NCBI GenBank assembly: GCA_029210085.1
Contig: JARGPP010000013.1
Span: forward strand, 62,001 to 126,000
DNA from: Legionellaceae bacterium
GTDB lineage: Bacteria; Pseudomonadota; Gammaproteobacteria; Legionellales; Legionellaceae
Length of the DNA: 64,000 bases
Reading direction: 5' to 3'
Each line of letters starts with the position of its first letter. The first letter of the stretch is position 1. Shown piece by piece: positions 54,060 to 63,037 of the stretch. The position numbers and the translations under genes were made by a program. A model generated the notes under the pieces. The model saw only the letters and a list, made by a program, of their open reading frames with translations. It was not told the DNA's origin and did no database searches.

Positions 54060-56273
54060 CTATACTTGTCTGCGTGCTTCTAAAACATTAGGGACTTGCT
54101 CTAATTGCATCAGCAAACGAGACAAACTACTTAAACCGGCCACTTCAACGGTCAGTGTAATATGTGTCATATTATCTGACTTTTGTAACTGCGTTTGTAA
54201 CGCAAACAAATAAGCCTTTTCATTAGCCAGTAACGAGCTAATATCCCGCAAAAGACCTTGTCTATCAAATGCGCGAATTAGAATATCAACAGCGTAGCGT
54301 TCAGATGTTTCATTTCCCCACGTCACTTCTAAAAATCTATCTTTTTGCTTCTCAGTTGAATGTAAAATATTAGTGCAATCTTGACGATGCACAGAAACCC
54401 CTCTGCCAACCGTCACATATCCAACCACGGCATCTCCTGGCACAGGTTGGCAACAACGTGCCATATGCATCAATACATGCTCAACGCCTTCAACGCGCAA
54501 ATCATCACTCGATAAAGCACTCCGCTTAGGCGGGAGTTTAATCATATGTTCCATCGAGCTATCAGGCTGACTAACGGCAGGAGTTAGGCGAGAAATAATT
54601 TGTCCGAGTTTTAAATCACCTCTTCCCAGAGCCGCACGCAAATCATCTACACGTTTAAAATTAAAGTAGGGTAAGACTTCACTCAAACGCTCGCTACGAA
54701 GGCCTAATGCTTTTAATTCCTTATCTAGCATATCTTGGCCAAGAAGACGATGTTTCTCATAGTCTTCCATTTTAAACCAGTGTAAAACTTTAGCTTTAGC
54801 GCGTGACGTTTTTAAATAGCCTAAGTGCGGATTAATCCAGTCACGTGATGGTTTTAATTCTTTCCCTGTCAAAATTTCAACTTTGTCTCCAGTTTTTAAC
54901 TGATAGGTTAACGGTACAATGTGTCCATTAACCTTAGCACCACGGCAACGATGGCCTATGTCACTATGCACATGATAAGCAAAGTCAAGTGATGTCACAC
55001 CGTGTGGTAAATCTAAAATGTCTCCATCAGGTGTAAATACATAAACCCTGTCTTCCAAAAATTCTGATTCAATTTCCTCAGATACACCTTGGCTTGTTGC
55101 CATTTCGCGATGCCATGCTAAAACCTCACGTAACCACTCAATTTTACGTTCATGTGACTCATGTACTTGTCCTGATGATTCTTTATATTTCCAGTGTGCA
55201 GCAACCCCCATTTCGGCTTGATCATGCATTTTAAATGTTCGAATTTGAACTTCAAAAACTTGGCCTTCTGGCCCACGAACCGCTGTATGAAGCGATTGGT
55301 ATCCATTTGACTTGGTTTGTGCAATATAGTCATCAAACTCACTTGGAATTTGCTCCCACAATCCATGTACAGCACTAAGTACCTCATAACATTGTTCAGT
55401 TGTTTCAACCAAAATGCGCACAGCAGTTGCATCATAAATTTCTTCTAGCGATACATTTTTTCGGATCATTTTCCGATAAATACTGTGAATATGCTTTGAG
55501 CGCCCATAGACCGCAAAATGCGTGATATTCATGCTCGCAATCTGAAAGTTTAATTCTTTAACCACCCAATCAACATAGCGATCACGTTCAAGACGTTTAG
55601 ATTTTAAACCTGCTGCAATGGCCTTATAATCCTGAGGATGTAAATAGCGAAAGGCTAAATCTTCCATTTCCCACTTAATTGCCCCAATCCCTAAACGATT
55701 TGCAAGCGGCGCATAAATTTCCATGATTTCCATAGCCAATTGTTTACGCCGACTTTCTGGCATAAGACTTGCGCTACGTATCACACACAAACGTTCAGCG
55801 AGTTTGATGAGTACCACCCGCACATCATCAACCATTGCTAATAGCATTTTCCTAATATTATCAAGCTGTTGTTTGTCTTGAGGAAATTTATTTGAAAGTC
55901 CTTGGATATTAGAGATAGCATTCATGCGAGCAACGCCTCTCACTAATCGCGCAACCTGTTTACCTAACTGCTCTTCAATATCATCCAAAGATAACTCTGC
56001 ATAATGCACGCTCTCAAATAAGATTGCTGCAGCCAAAGTATCTTGCCCCACTTCCAAATCAGCTAATACATCAGCCATTGCAAGGCCTTGTTGCAAACAC
56101 GAAATACCCGCCTCTGTGACTTGATCGTGCCCTGCAAGCTGAGTTAAACCACATGCATTACGAACATGTCCCATATTTTGAAAGTAACCACGATTTCCTA
56201 GCTGCTGCAGCCACCTTGCAACATCAATACTTCCATCTGGCAATAATGCAACGCCTTCCTTGACTTTAACCAT
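54060..56273 (-). CDS. relA: (p)ppGpp synthetase RelA
   Basis: Ribosome-bound stringent-response enzyme making (p)ppGpp. The N-terminal hydrolase-like domain lacks the HD pair (ILFESVHYAELSL where an HDxxED would be), as in RelA and unlike SpoT. Synthetase domain: YGRSKHIHSIYRKM, EIYDATAVRILV, and EFDDYIAQTKSNGYQSLH with the EXDD motif of monofunctional RelA. Then TGS (DRVYVFTPDGDILDLP), a Zn-finger/CC region and the C-terminal ACT domain. 737 residues (E. coli 744). Directly follows rlmD as in E. coli. Confidence 0.96.
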   Translation of the reverse strand: MVKVKEGVALLPDGSIDVARWLQQLGNRGYFQNMGHVRNACGLTQLAGHDQVTEAGISCLQQGLAMADVLADLEVGQDTLAAAILFESVHYAELSLDDIEEQLGKQVARLVRGVARMNAISNIQGLSNKFPQDKQQLDNIRKMLLAMVDDVRVVLIKLAERLCVIRSASLMPESRRKQLAMEIMEIYAPLANRLGIGAIKWEMEDLAFRYLHPQDYKAIAAGLKSKRLERDRYVDWVVKELNFQIASMNITHFAVYGRSKHIHSIYRKMIRKNVSLEEIYDATAVRILVETTEQCYEVLSAVHGLWEQIPSEFDDYIAQTKSNGYQSLHTAVRGPEGQVFEVQIRTFKMHDQAEMGVAAHWKYKESSGQVHESHERKIEWLREVLAWHREMATSQGVSEEIESEFLEDRVYVFTPDGDILDLPHGVTSLDFAYHVHSDIGHRCRGAKVNGHIVPLTYQLKTGDKVEILTGKELKPSRDWINPHLGYLKTSRAKAKVLHWFKMEDYEKHRLLGQDMLDKELKALGLRSERLSEVLPYFNFKRVDDLRAALGRGDLKLGQIISRLTPAVSQPDSSMEHMIKLPPKRSALSSDDLRVEGVEHVLMHMARCCQPVPGDAVVGYVTVGRGVSVHRQDCTNILHSTEKQKDRFLEVTWGNETSERYAVDILIRAFDRQGLLRDISSLLANEKAYLFALQTQLQKSDNMTHITLTVEVAGLSSLSRLLMQLEQVPNVLEARRQV

Positions 56274-56278
56274 GCTTT

Positions 56279-57577
56279 TTATCCTTGTTGAAAGAGCCCC
56301 ATCACCTCAACATGTGTTGTATGAGGAAACATATCCATTACACCCACTTTAACTAACCGATAGCCTTTATCATTCACCAGCACATCAGCATCTCTTGCAA
56401 ATGTTGCTGGATTACAGGAAACATATAATATTTCAGCAGGATCAATCTGTTCTATCTGCTTTACAATTTCAAGTGCGCCAGTACGAGGTGGGTCAAGTAA
56501 TAATTTATTACACCCATAATTTTTCAAAGCAACAAATGCATCTGAGTCATCTAAGTTTGCACAAAAAAACTGGGTGTTTTCTATTTGATTTTGTAGCGCA
56601 TTCTCCTCAGCACGCAGTACCATCTCTTCTCCACCTTCAACACCAATTACGCATGCGCAAGAGCGTGCCATGGGCAGTGAAAAATTACCCAAACCACAAA
56701 ATAAATCCAATACAACATCATCAGGAGCTAAAGCCAACCAATCAATTGCTTGTGTGACCATGGCGCGATTAAGCCGTGAATTAACTTGTGTAAAATCAGT
56801 TGGGTAAAAAGAAAACGTAATATCTTGCGCCGGTAAGTGATAGTGCAAGTTAGCCCCACCTTCGGGATAAAACAACTGAATTGAATCAAGTCCTGCTGGC
56901 TGCAAAAAAATATGAAACCCCATTTCATCTGAAAACACACGAAATCTTGCTTTATCTGCTTCGCTCAATGCCTCTAAGTGCCTAAAAACAAGCGCAACCA
57001 CATCATCTCCTGCAGACACTTCAATCTGAGCAAAAATACGTGGGTTATCCATAGCGCCTATCAATGCGCTCAAATCAAGTAGAGCACTTCCAACTTTCTC
57101 ATGCAGAATAGCGCATGTTTGAATATCAGCTACATATCGTGGATTCCTCTTTTCACGAAAACCAACTAGAACACGATTTTTTTTAGGTACGAAATTAACA
57201 CTCAAACGCGCTCTATTTCTGTAATTCCACGCATTTTCATCCGATAAAGGGGGTAAAACCTCCTCAGGAATAACATGCCCAATACGCGCCAAAGCATCTA
57301 ACATTAATTTTTCTTTTTCATGGATTTGGGCATCTTCATGAAGATGCTGCATAGAGCAACCACCACACATACCATGATGCGGACAGCGTGGCTCAACACG
57401 AGAAGCAGAGGCTGTTTCGATGGTTAAAGCACGCGCCTCATCAAAGTCACGCTTTTTACGCGTATATTCAAAGGTAACTTGTTCTCCTTCTAATGCACCA
57501 TCAATGAATGTTGTTTTACCATCAATTCGTGCAATACCACGTCCATCATGACTTAATTTTTCAATCAATGTACTCAT
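56279..57577 (-). CDS. rlmD: 23S rRNA (uracil-1939-C5)-methyltransferase RlmD
   Basis: 432 residues (E. coli 433). N-terminal TRAM domain (IEKLSHDGRGIARIDGKTTFIDGAL), the 4Fe-4S cysteines in RCPHHGMCGGCSMQHL and a later CAILH, then the SAM domain with VLDLFCGLGNFSLP, LLDPPRTGA and the catalytic YVSCNPATFARD. Overlaps the rluB stop/start by 4 bases and is followed by relA after 5 bases, giving the classic rlmD-relA order. Confidence 0.96.
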   Translation of the reverse strand: MSTLIEKLSHDGRGIARIDGKTTFIDGALEGEQVTFEYTRKKRDFDEARALTIETASASRVEPRCPHHGMCGGCSMQHLHEDAQIHEKEKLMLDALARIGHVIPEEVLPPLSDENAWNYRNRARLSVNFVPKKNRVLVGFREKRNPRYVADIQTCAILHEKVGSALLDLSALIGAMDNPRIFAQIEVSAGDDVVALVFRHLEALSEADKARFRVFSDEMGFHIFLQPAGLDSIQLFYPEGGANLHYHLPAQDITFSFYPTDFTQVNSRLNRAMVTQAIDWLALAPDDVVLDLFCGLGNFSLPMARSCACVIGVEGGEEMVLRAEENALQNQIENTQFFCANLDDSDAFVALKNYGCNKLLLDPPRTGALEIVKQIEQIDPAEILYVSCNPATFARDADVLVNDKGYRLVKVGVMDMFPHTTHVEVMGLFQQG

Positions 57578-58326
57578 ACAGATGCCTCTAAAGAAGATTT
57601 CATAAATGCTGAAACGGCATCTGATGCCAGTTCCATATGTTGTCCTCGTCCTAAAAATCGCGGCATTTGAAGCGTACCATATCGAATACGGATTAAACGA
57701 CTCACTTCAATACCTTGAGTCGCCCAAAGACGTCTAACCTCTCGATTACGCCCTTCTGTTAGCACAACATTGTACCAAGCATTCGCGGCCTCACCACCAC
57801 CTTGATAAGTGATAGACTTAAATGAAGCCATACCATCATCAAGCTGTACACCGTCTTGCAGTGCTTTAATCATTTCAGGCTTTACACGTCCATGCACTCG
57901 TACCGCATATTCTCGTTCTAATTGATATTTAGGATGCATCAATTGATTTGCAAATGTTCCGTCATTCGTAAAAATAAGAAGGCCTGAAGTATTAATATCT
58001 AAGCGTCCCACTTGAATCCAACGCCCACGCTTTAATATCGGCAAGTTATCAAACACTGTTTTATTATGATTTGGGTCACGTTTACTTGCTATTTCACCTA
58101 CAGGCTTGTGATAAATCAAAACACGTGTTCTTAAAGGCGTGCGCAATGGATTGGTAACCACTTTCCCTTTTACTTTAATTTTATCGGTAGGTTCAACCAC
58201 ATCTCCAATTTTCGCAACCTGACCGTTTAACTGTATTTTTCCTTCTTTTATCCATACTTCCATTTCACGACGTGAACCAAGACCAGCTTGACTCAATACT
58301 TTTTGTAACCGCTCACCTGCTGACAT
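57574..58326 (-). CDS. rluB: 23S rRNA pseudouridine(2605) synthase RluB-type
   Basis: N-terminal S4 domain (ERLQKVLSQAGLGSRREMEVWIKEG) and the RsuA-type catalytic domain with the aspartate in VGRLDINTSGLLIFTND, plus VVLTEGRNREVRRLW. 250 residues, shorter than E. coli RluB (291) by lack of the Arg-rich tail. RluE/RluF or RsuA are alternatives, but S4 with this layout and the RTPLRTRVLIYHKPVGE block favour RluB. Shares one base with trpS stop/start (58326). Confidence 0.9.
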   Translation of the reverse strand: MSAGERLQKVLSQAGLGSRREMEVWIKEGKIQLNGQVAKIGDVVEPTDKIKVKGKVVTNPLRTPLRTRVLIYHKPVGEIASKRDPNHNKTVFDNLPILKRGRWIQVGRLDINTSGLLIFTNDGTFANQLMHPKYQLEREYAVRVHGRVKPEMIKALQDGVQLDDGMASFKSITYQGGGEAANAWYNVVLTEGRNREVRRLWATQGIEVSRLIRIRYGTLQMPRFLGRGQHMELASDAVSAFMKSSLEASV

Positions 58327-59540
58327 TATGTATCCAACCCCATTGCTTCTTTTACATCACTTAGTGTTTTTTGTGCATCTTCACGCGCGCGCTCACTACC
58401 CTCAGCCGCAAAACGTTTAACGGACCCCATATCTGCTTCATATTCTCTTATATTATCTTGAATCGGCTTTAACTCTTGCTGAATTGCATCAATCACAGGA
58501 CGCTTGCACTCAACACACCCAATACCTGCTGTTCTACATCCAGTTTCAACCCAGTCCCTGACTGATGTATCTGAATAAAGCTTATGAAATTGCCAAACAG
58601 AACAACGCGCAGGCTCACCTGGATCATCACGTCTCACACGTGCGGGATCAGTGGGCATCGTCATTATTTTTTTCTCAATTTCCTCGGGTGTTTCACGCAA
58701 TTTAATTGTATTATGATACGACTTAGACATTTTTTGACCATCAAGACCCGGAATTTTAGGCACTTCCGTCAACAACGCTTCTGGCTCAGGTAAAATTAAT
58801 TTACCCATACCCTCTAAGTAGCCAAATAAACGCTCTTTATCCCCAATTGAAATATTAGATTGTGTTTCAACCAAAGCTTGCGCTGTTTCTAGCGCTTCAT
58901 GAGAGCCTTCTTGTTGAAAGTCTGTTCTCAATTTTTGATAAAGCTTGCTATTTTTCTTACCCATTTTAGAAACAGCTTGCTGTGCTAAATTTTCAAAATT
59001 TACATCTCGTCCATACAAATAATTAAAGCGTCTTGCAATCTCTCGAGTTAACTCAATATGAGCAACTTGATCTTCTCCCACAGGGACAAGATTACCTTTA
59101 TAGATTAAAACATCTGCACTTTGAAGCACTGGATAACCTAAAAAACCATGAGTTGCGAGCTCTTTTTCTTTTAATTTTTCCTGTTGATCTTTATAAGTGG
59201 GTACACGCTCAAGCCAACTCAAAGGTGTTATCATCGACAATAATAAATACAGTTCTGCGTGCTCAGGCACCCATGACTGAATGAATATTTTGGATAAACT
59301 TGGATTAATGCCACATGCAAGCCACTCCACCAATAAATCCCAAACATATTTTTCGATAAACCCTGGCTCATCATAATGTGTTGTGAGGCCATGCCAATCA
59401 GCAGCAAAAAAATAGCAATCATATTGATGCTGTAAATTCACCCAATTTTTTAAAACGCCATGTAAATGTCCTAAATGCAGGTGTCCTGATACACGCATGC
59501 CTGAAACCACACGTTGATTATTTCCTGAAAAATCTGCCAT
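58326..59540 (-). CDS. trpS: Tryptophanyl-tRNA synthetase, long form
   Basis: Class I synthetase. MRVSGHLHLGHLHGVLKNW holds the HIGH motif (HLGH), FFAADWHGLTTHY the tryptophan pocket, GYPVLQSADVLIYKGNLVPVGEDQVAH, and KMSKSYHNTI the KMSKS loop. 404 residues, versus about 334 for E. coli; the extra length includes a cysteine pair region near CRTAGIGCVECK and C-terminal helices, as in Pseudomonas/Xanthomonas long TrpRS. The ATG at 59540 is preferred over the preceding TTG. Starts the trpS-rluB-rlmD-relA run, preceded by the YciO gene at 16 bases. Confidence 0.95.
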   Translation of the reverse strand: MADFSGNNQRVVSGMRVSGHLHLGHLHGVLKNWVNLQHQYDCYFFAADWHGLTTHYDEPGFIEKYVWDLLVEWLACGINPSLSKIFIQSWVPEHAELYLLLSMITPLSWLERVPTYKDQQEKLKEKELATHGFLGYPVLQSADVLIYKGNLVPVGEDQVAHIELTREIARRFNYLYGRDVNFENLAQQAVSKMGKKNSKLYQKLRTDFQQEGSHEALETAQALVETQSNISIGDKERLFGYLEGMGKLILPEPEALLTEVPKIPGLDGQKMSKSYHNTIKLRETPEEIEKKIMTMPTDPARVRRDDPGEPARCSVWQFHKLYSDTSVRDWVETGCRTAGIGCVECKRPVIDAIQQELKPIQDNIREYEADMGSVKRFAAEGSERAREDAQKTLSDVKEAMGLDT

Positions 59541-59556
59541 CAATTCTCTCTCTTAT

Positions 59557-60177
59557 TTATTCAAAAGGGGTCGTGTCACCTTGCCCCTCACGTACTACCA
59601 CAGGATAGTCTCCTGTTAAATCAACTACCGTTGTTGGTTCATAACCACAATGACCGCCATCAATAATCAGATCTGTTTGATGCCCAAGCACATCACGAAT
59701 CGCTTCAGGTTCACTCAATGGCGCATCTGCTCCGGGTAAAATCAAAGAGCTACTCACTAAAGGTGCACCTAAACATTCTAACAAAGAAAGCACAATAATA
59801 TGCTCAGGCACACGCAAACCTAATGTTTTACGTTTTGGATGCAACATCAAACGTGGTACATCACGTGTTGCATTCAAGATAAAGGTATAAGGTCCTGGTG
59901 TTGAGGCTTTAAGCAATCTAAAAATAGGCCGGCTAACACGTGCATACGTACCCAGCTCGGATAAATCACGACATACTAGTGTCATATTGTGATCTTTACT
60001 CAGTTGACGAAGCCGCCTGATTCTATCCAGCGCTGATTTATTACCTAATATACATCCCAAGGCATACCCCGAATCAGTGGGATAGACAATAAGCCCCCCT
60101 CTTTCAAGTACAGCTACCGCCTCCCGAAGCAAGCGTGCTTGCGGATTGTCCGGGTGAATCGCAAAGAACTGACTCAT
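59557..60177 (-). CDS. Sua5/YciO/YrdC-family protein (YciO-like)
   Basis: RNA-binding Sua5/YrdC fold: GGLIVYPTDSGYALGC at the N-terminus, RIRRLRQLSKDHNMTLVCRDLSE, STPGPYTFILNAT and KTLGLRVPEH. 206 residues from the ATG at 60177. The YrdC/TsaC enzymes make threonylcarbamoyl-AMP for t6A; this sequence has the YciO-type 'SKDHNMTL' block, whose precise reaction is unsettled. Its neighbour trpS is the usual gene next to yciO in gammaproteobacteria (yciO lies near the trp region in E. coli). Starts the run on the minus strand. Confidence 0.85.
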   Translation of the reverse strand: MSQFFAIHPDNPQARLLREAVAVLERGGLIVYPTDSGYALGCILGNKSALDRIRRLRQLSKDHNMTLVCRDLSELGTYARVSRPIFRLLKASTPGPYTFILNATRDVPRLMLHPKRKTLGLRVPEHIIVLSLLECLGAPLVSSSLILPGADAPLSEPEAIRDVLGHQTDLIIDGGHCGYEPTTVVDLTGDYPVVVREGQGDTTPFE

Positions 60178-60369
60178 ATAAAGCACATCCTCTTGCTAAG
60201 AAGGACTTTAGTATAGCGAAAGATAGAAAAAAAAGAAAAATAACATTTTGACCATAAAAAACCAACAAGAAATATATTTAATCATTTATACTGCACTATA
60301 TACAATATACTGTTTTAGGATAAACTGATTGAAGCAAAGTACAATTGCTTCTGCTGTCTAACTCACTCC

Positions 60370-60411
60370 CCTAACGCACTTTCAATGATATGCTTTCAAA
60401 AGTACGTTAGG
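60370..60411. repeat. Inverted repeat just beyond the Lcl_C-type gene
   Basis: CCTAACGCACTTT (60370-60382) and AAAGTACGTTAGG (60399-60411) pair over 12 of 13 positions around a 16-nt loop. It begins 8 bases past the stop of the minus-strand exported gene, so it may terminate it; no U-run follows. The 240-base gap to YciO is otherwise AT-rich with nothing recognised. Confidence 0.6.
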
Positions 60412-60418
60412 TAGATAT

Positions 60419-61450
60419 TTAAAACCGTCGAATGGCTCGCACCAAATGAGTCTCTGTTTTATCCTTCTGTACAAAGGTTTCTCCATCATCAGCGCGAATA
60501 GCATATGCCTCTGCGATATTACTTTCTGTGGAAGTCCAATAAAAATCATCTGCTCCACTCAGTAATTCATCACCTCCATGAGCTAAAATTGCTGCATTAA
60601 CCACTGATAAATTATCAATAATCAAGCGCCACTCTCCCACTGCTCCCAAATAAAATCCACCATAACAAGGTGTAACTGTTAATCCCAAGCATGCAACCCC
60701 ACTATCTAATGCTCCCCAAAGCAAAGCACGTGCTGCAGCAATAGGAAAACCATCTGTTGCTCTTGCTGCAAGATTTGCAGTATTAATTGCACCTGAACCA
60801 ATACCAGAACCCCAAGCAAATTGCTGATGTGTTGGTGTCGTCTCAAAATAGGGGTCCCCTCCTTCCTGCTCCTTAAGCGCTATTGCTAAACCATGCTGCA
60901 ATGTTTCATCAACATAAAAAACAATGCCTCCTTGATATAAATCTCCCACTGAAACTTGGGGGGTAATACCAATCATTTTTGTACTAGAACCTGTAAAAGC
61001 AATACCTGCTCCAGCCTCATATGTTGTATCTAAGTTAATTGTTCCAGGACCACTTGTAGACTCTGTAACTGTTATACCTGTTCCCCCTGAAGGCCCTTGA
61101 ATAAGTCCTGTATTATCACCATCACTACTCACAGGAATATAAATACCGTTTGTTCCAGCAAAACGAGCACTTACATCCGCGTTGCTTATATTAATTGCAC
61201 CAACACCCACATAAGCTTCTGTTGCACCCGTTGCAACGATGACGTTTCCTGGCTGATCAATCCTAATGCCATCACCCGCCCGATACGTTACTGTTTGAAG
61301 CGCGAGGCCAATTGCAGTATTCACATAAGCAATAGATGCGGGATTATGATCACTTGGGCCAGATCGTGCATACGCATGCTCCAGACAAAAACAAAAAACA
61401 ACACACAGTGTATATATTAGTTTTTTTCTAATTATATTTTTCATTATCAT
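60419..61450 (-). CDS. Exported protein with Lcl C-terminal (DUF1566-type) domain
   Basis: 343 residues from the ATG at 61450 (AGGA about 8 nt upstream). Signal peptide KKLIYTLCVVFCFCLEHAYA, a Gly/Thr/Ser-rich, phage-fibre-like repetitive region (GGTGITVTESTSGPGTINLD, GAGIAFTGSS), then the C-terminal domain: GGIVFYVDETLQHGLAIAL, AAARALLWGA, GEWRLIIDNLSVVNAAIL, FYWTSTESNIAEAYAI and LVRAIRRF, the pattern of the Legionella collagen-like C-terminal (Lcl_C/DUF1566) domain. Lcl is an adhesin with collagen-like repeats; here the collagen part is absent. Surface role inferred. Divergent from the Cys-rich peptide gene by 110 bases. Confidence 0.7.
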   Translation of the reverse strand: MIMKNIIRKKLIYTLCVVFCFCLEHAYARSGPSDHNPASIAYVNTAIGLALQTVTYRAGDGIRIDQPGNVIVATGATEAYVGVGAINISNADVSARFAGTNGIYIPVSSDGDNTGLIQGPSGGTGITVTESTSGPGTINLDTTYEAGAGIAFTGSSTKMIGITPQVSVGDLYQGGIVFYVDETLQHGLAIALKEQEGGDPYFETTPTHQQFAWGSGIGSGAINTANLAARATDGFPIAAARALLWGALDSGVACLGLTVTPCYGGFYLGAVGEWRLIIDNLSVVNAAILAHGGDELLSGADDFYWTSTESNIAEAYAIRADDGETFVQKDKTETHLVRAIRRF

Positions 61451-61559
61451 AATTAATATCCTTATTATTACATTCATGTGCCATCGATACCGCTCGCATC
61501 TTACATAACACTCTGATAGCATAATGAAGCATGTACTTTACAAAAAAAAGGACTTCATC

Positions 61560-61826
61560 ATGAAAAAAACATCTTTTGCTGTTGCAGCCTTACTGACCAG
61601 TTTATCGACTGTATCCGTTATTCCTGCCGCCTATGCTGAAGACGGTATGAACATGAATGGAACAGAAGCGTCTACCTGTCAAGGCTGTAAAAAATGCAAA
61701 TGTACCTGTGGCAATCAAGACAGCGGTTGTGTTGGATCTGTTGATGCAATGGATGACCAAAATAACTGTACGGGTTGTCAAGGATGCTCTGGTTGCCAAG
61801 GGTGTAGTGGCTGTAGCGGTAGTTAA
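61560..61826 (+). CDS. Cysteine-rich exported small protein, 88 aa
   Basis: Signal peptide MKKTSFAVAALLTSLSTVSV ending at AYA-ED, then about 63 mature residues with 12 cysteines: a CQGCKKCKCTCG cluster, a spacer, and a C-terminal repeat CTGCQGCSGCQGCSGCSGS built of C-x-G units. AAGGA lies 7 nt before the ATG. Such exported Cys/Gly-rich peptides resemble the HvfA/bufferin-type precursors (DUF2282-like) that bind copper or are post-translationally modified by DUF692 enzymes, but no DUF692 gene lies here. Metal or thiol buffering in the envelope, or a modified peptide, are inferences. Followed by the next gene after 6 bases. Confidence 0.75.
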   Translation: MKKTSFAVAALLTSLSTVSVIPAAYAEDGMNMNGTEASTCQGCKKCKCTCGNQDSGCVGSVDAMDDQNNCTGCQGCSGCQGCSGCSGS

Positions 61827-61832
61827 TTCCGT

Positions 61833-62552
61833 ATGTCAACATCTGCTGCCTTTAAACTGCCAAAGCTCACAGCAAATACTCAAGAAAAATTGTTACTATA
61901 CGCCGAAAAAGTACTCCTTGCTGAGCAGCAGATGTTAGCCTCTAATAAAGACCATAGTATTTTGCACTATACCTTAAAAAATCATACAACCCACACACGC
62001 ATGCAGCATTATCCCAAGGGAGATAGGATAGATAAAACAACCGGAGCCCAATATTTTTATCATTGCCATCGTGAAGACTATGACCAAGAAGAACACGGCC
62101 ATTTCCATTGTTTTATACGTTACCCGAATATTCCCAAAAACATCAAACCAACGCCGCTTCCAGATTGGGATAAATATATCAATAATCCCATGACTCATTT
62201 AATTGCTATTGCGATGAATCGTCACGGAAAACCCATTCGTCTTTTTACCGTTAATCGCTGGGTTTCCTCCGAAATATGGTATGATGCAAAACATACAGAA
62301 TCATTACTCAACCAGTTTAAAATGACACGCAATGATGATGCCTACTGGAAAATACTTGATCAATGGATTGAAGCCTTACTGCATTTGTTTGCCCCGCAAA
62401 TTATCTGGCTACGAGAAGCCCGAGACAAACTCATTCGCAATAAAAACACCATTCAATCTGACACACAAAGCATTTATAATAATCAAGAAATATCCGAATT
62501 ATCGACACTTTCTATTAACCTCAAGGAACAGATACAATGGATCCTTGGCTAG
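61833..62552 (+). CDS. His-rich protein of unknown function (DUF6969-like), partner of the Cys-rich peptide
   Basis: 239 residues without signal peptide. Central block YPKGDRIDKTTGAQYFYHCH followed by EEHGHFHCFIRYP contains four closely placed histidines that look like a metal site; then PDWDKYINNPMTHLIAIAMN, RHGKPIRLFTVNRWVSSEIWY and a helical C-terminal third. I recall proteins with this HGHFH block as a domain of unknown function (possibly numbered DUF6969), but cannot confirm it. It starts 6 bases after the peptide gene without its own RBS, which points to translational coupling and a shared task. Catalysis is not shown. Confidence 0.7.
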   Translation: MSTSAAFKLPKLTANTQEKLLLYAEKVLLAEQQMLASNKDHSILHYTLKNHTTHTRMQHYPKGDRIDKTTGAQYFYHCHREDYDQEEHGHFHCFIRYPNIPKNIKPTPLPDWDKYINNPMTHLIAIAMNRHGKPIRLFTVNRWVSSEIWYDAKHTESLLNQFKMTRNDDAYWKILDQWIEALLHLFAPQIIWLREARDKLIRNKNTIQSDTQSIYNNQEISELSTLSINLKEQIQWILG

Positions 62553-62568
62553 TTTTATGACTTAAATC

Positions 62569-63036
62569 ATGACCATACAACTTGATATTCAACATGCATG
62601 CAAGGACCCTCTTCCCTTTTCAGACGAACAGTTGTCCGAATGGGTGCACACAGCACTGATGCCTCACCGAGAAAGCGCTGAACTGACCATACGTTTTGTC
62701 GAACCAGATGAAATTACACATTTAAATCATACTTACCGAAAAAAAAATAAAGCCACCAACGTGCTTGCATTTCCATCAAACTTACCTGATGATGTGCTCT
62801 TAGAATATCCCCTTTTAGGTGATGTTGTTGTGTGTCCTGCAGTACTTAAAGAAGAAAGCTGTGTACTCAATACCCCTCTTATTTCACATTGGGCACATAT
62901 TACGATTCACGGTGTTTTACACTTACTCGGCTACGACCACATTGATAAAAAAGATGCATCTATAATGGAAAAACTTGAAATTAAAGCACTTGCCACACTT
63001 GGCTTCGATAACCCTTACGCTTTAGAGGATAGCTAA
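62569..63036 (+). CDS. ybeY: Endoribonuclease YbeY
   Basis: Zn-dependent RNase for rRNA maturation and ribosome quality control. HGVLHLLGYDHIDKKD carries the three-histidine zinc site, preceded by NHTYRKKNKATNVLAFP and LGDVVVCP. 155 residues (E. coli 155). In E. coli it lies ybeZ-ybeY-corC(ybeX)-lnt; here corC follows after 1 base, but ybeZ (phoH) is replaced by the Cys-rich/His-rich pair. Confidence 0.96.
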   Translation: MTIQLDIQHACKDPLPFSDEQLSEWVHTALMPHRESAELTIRFVEPDEITHLNHTYRKKNKATNVLAFPSNLPDDVLLEYPLLGDVVVCPAVLKEESCVLNTPLISHWAHITIHGVLHLLGYDHIDKKDASIMEKLEIKALATLGFDNPYALEDS

Positions 63037-63037
63037 C

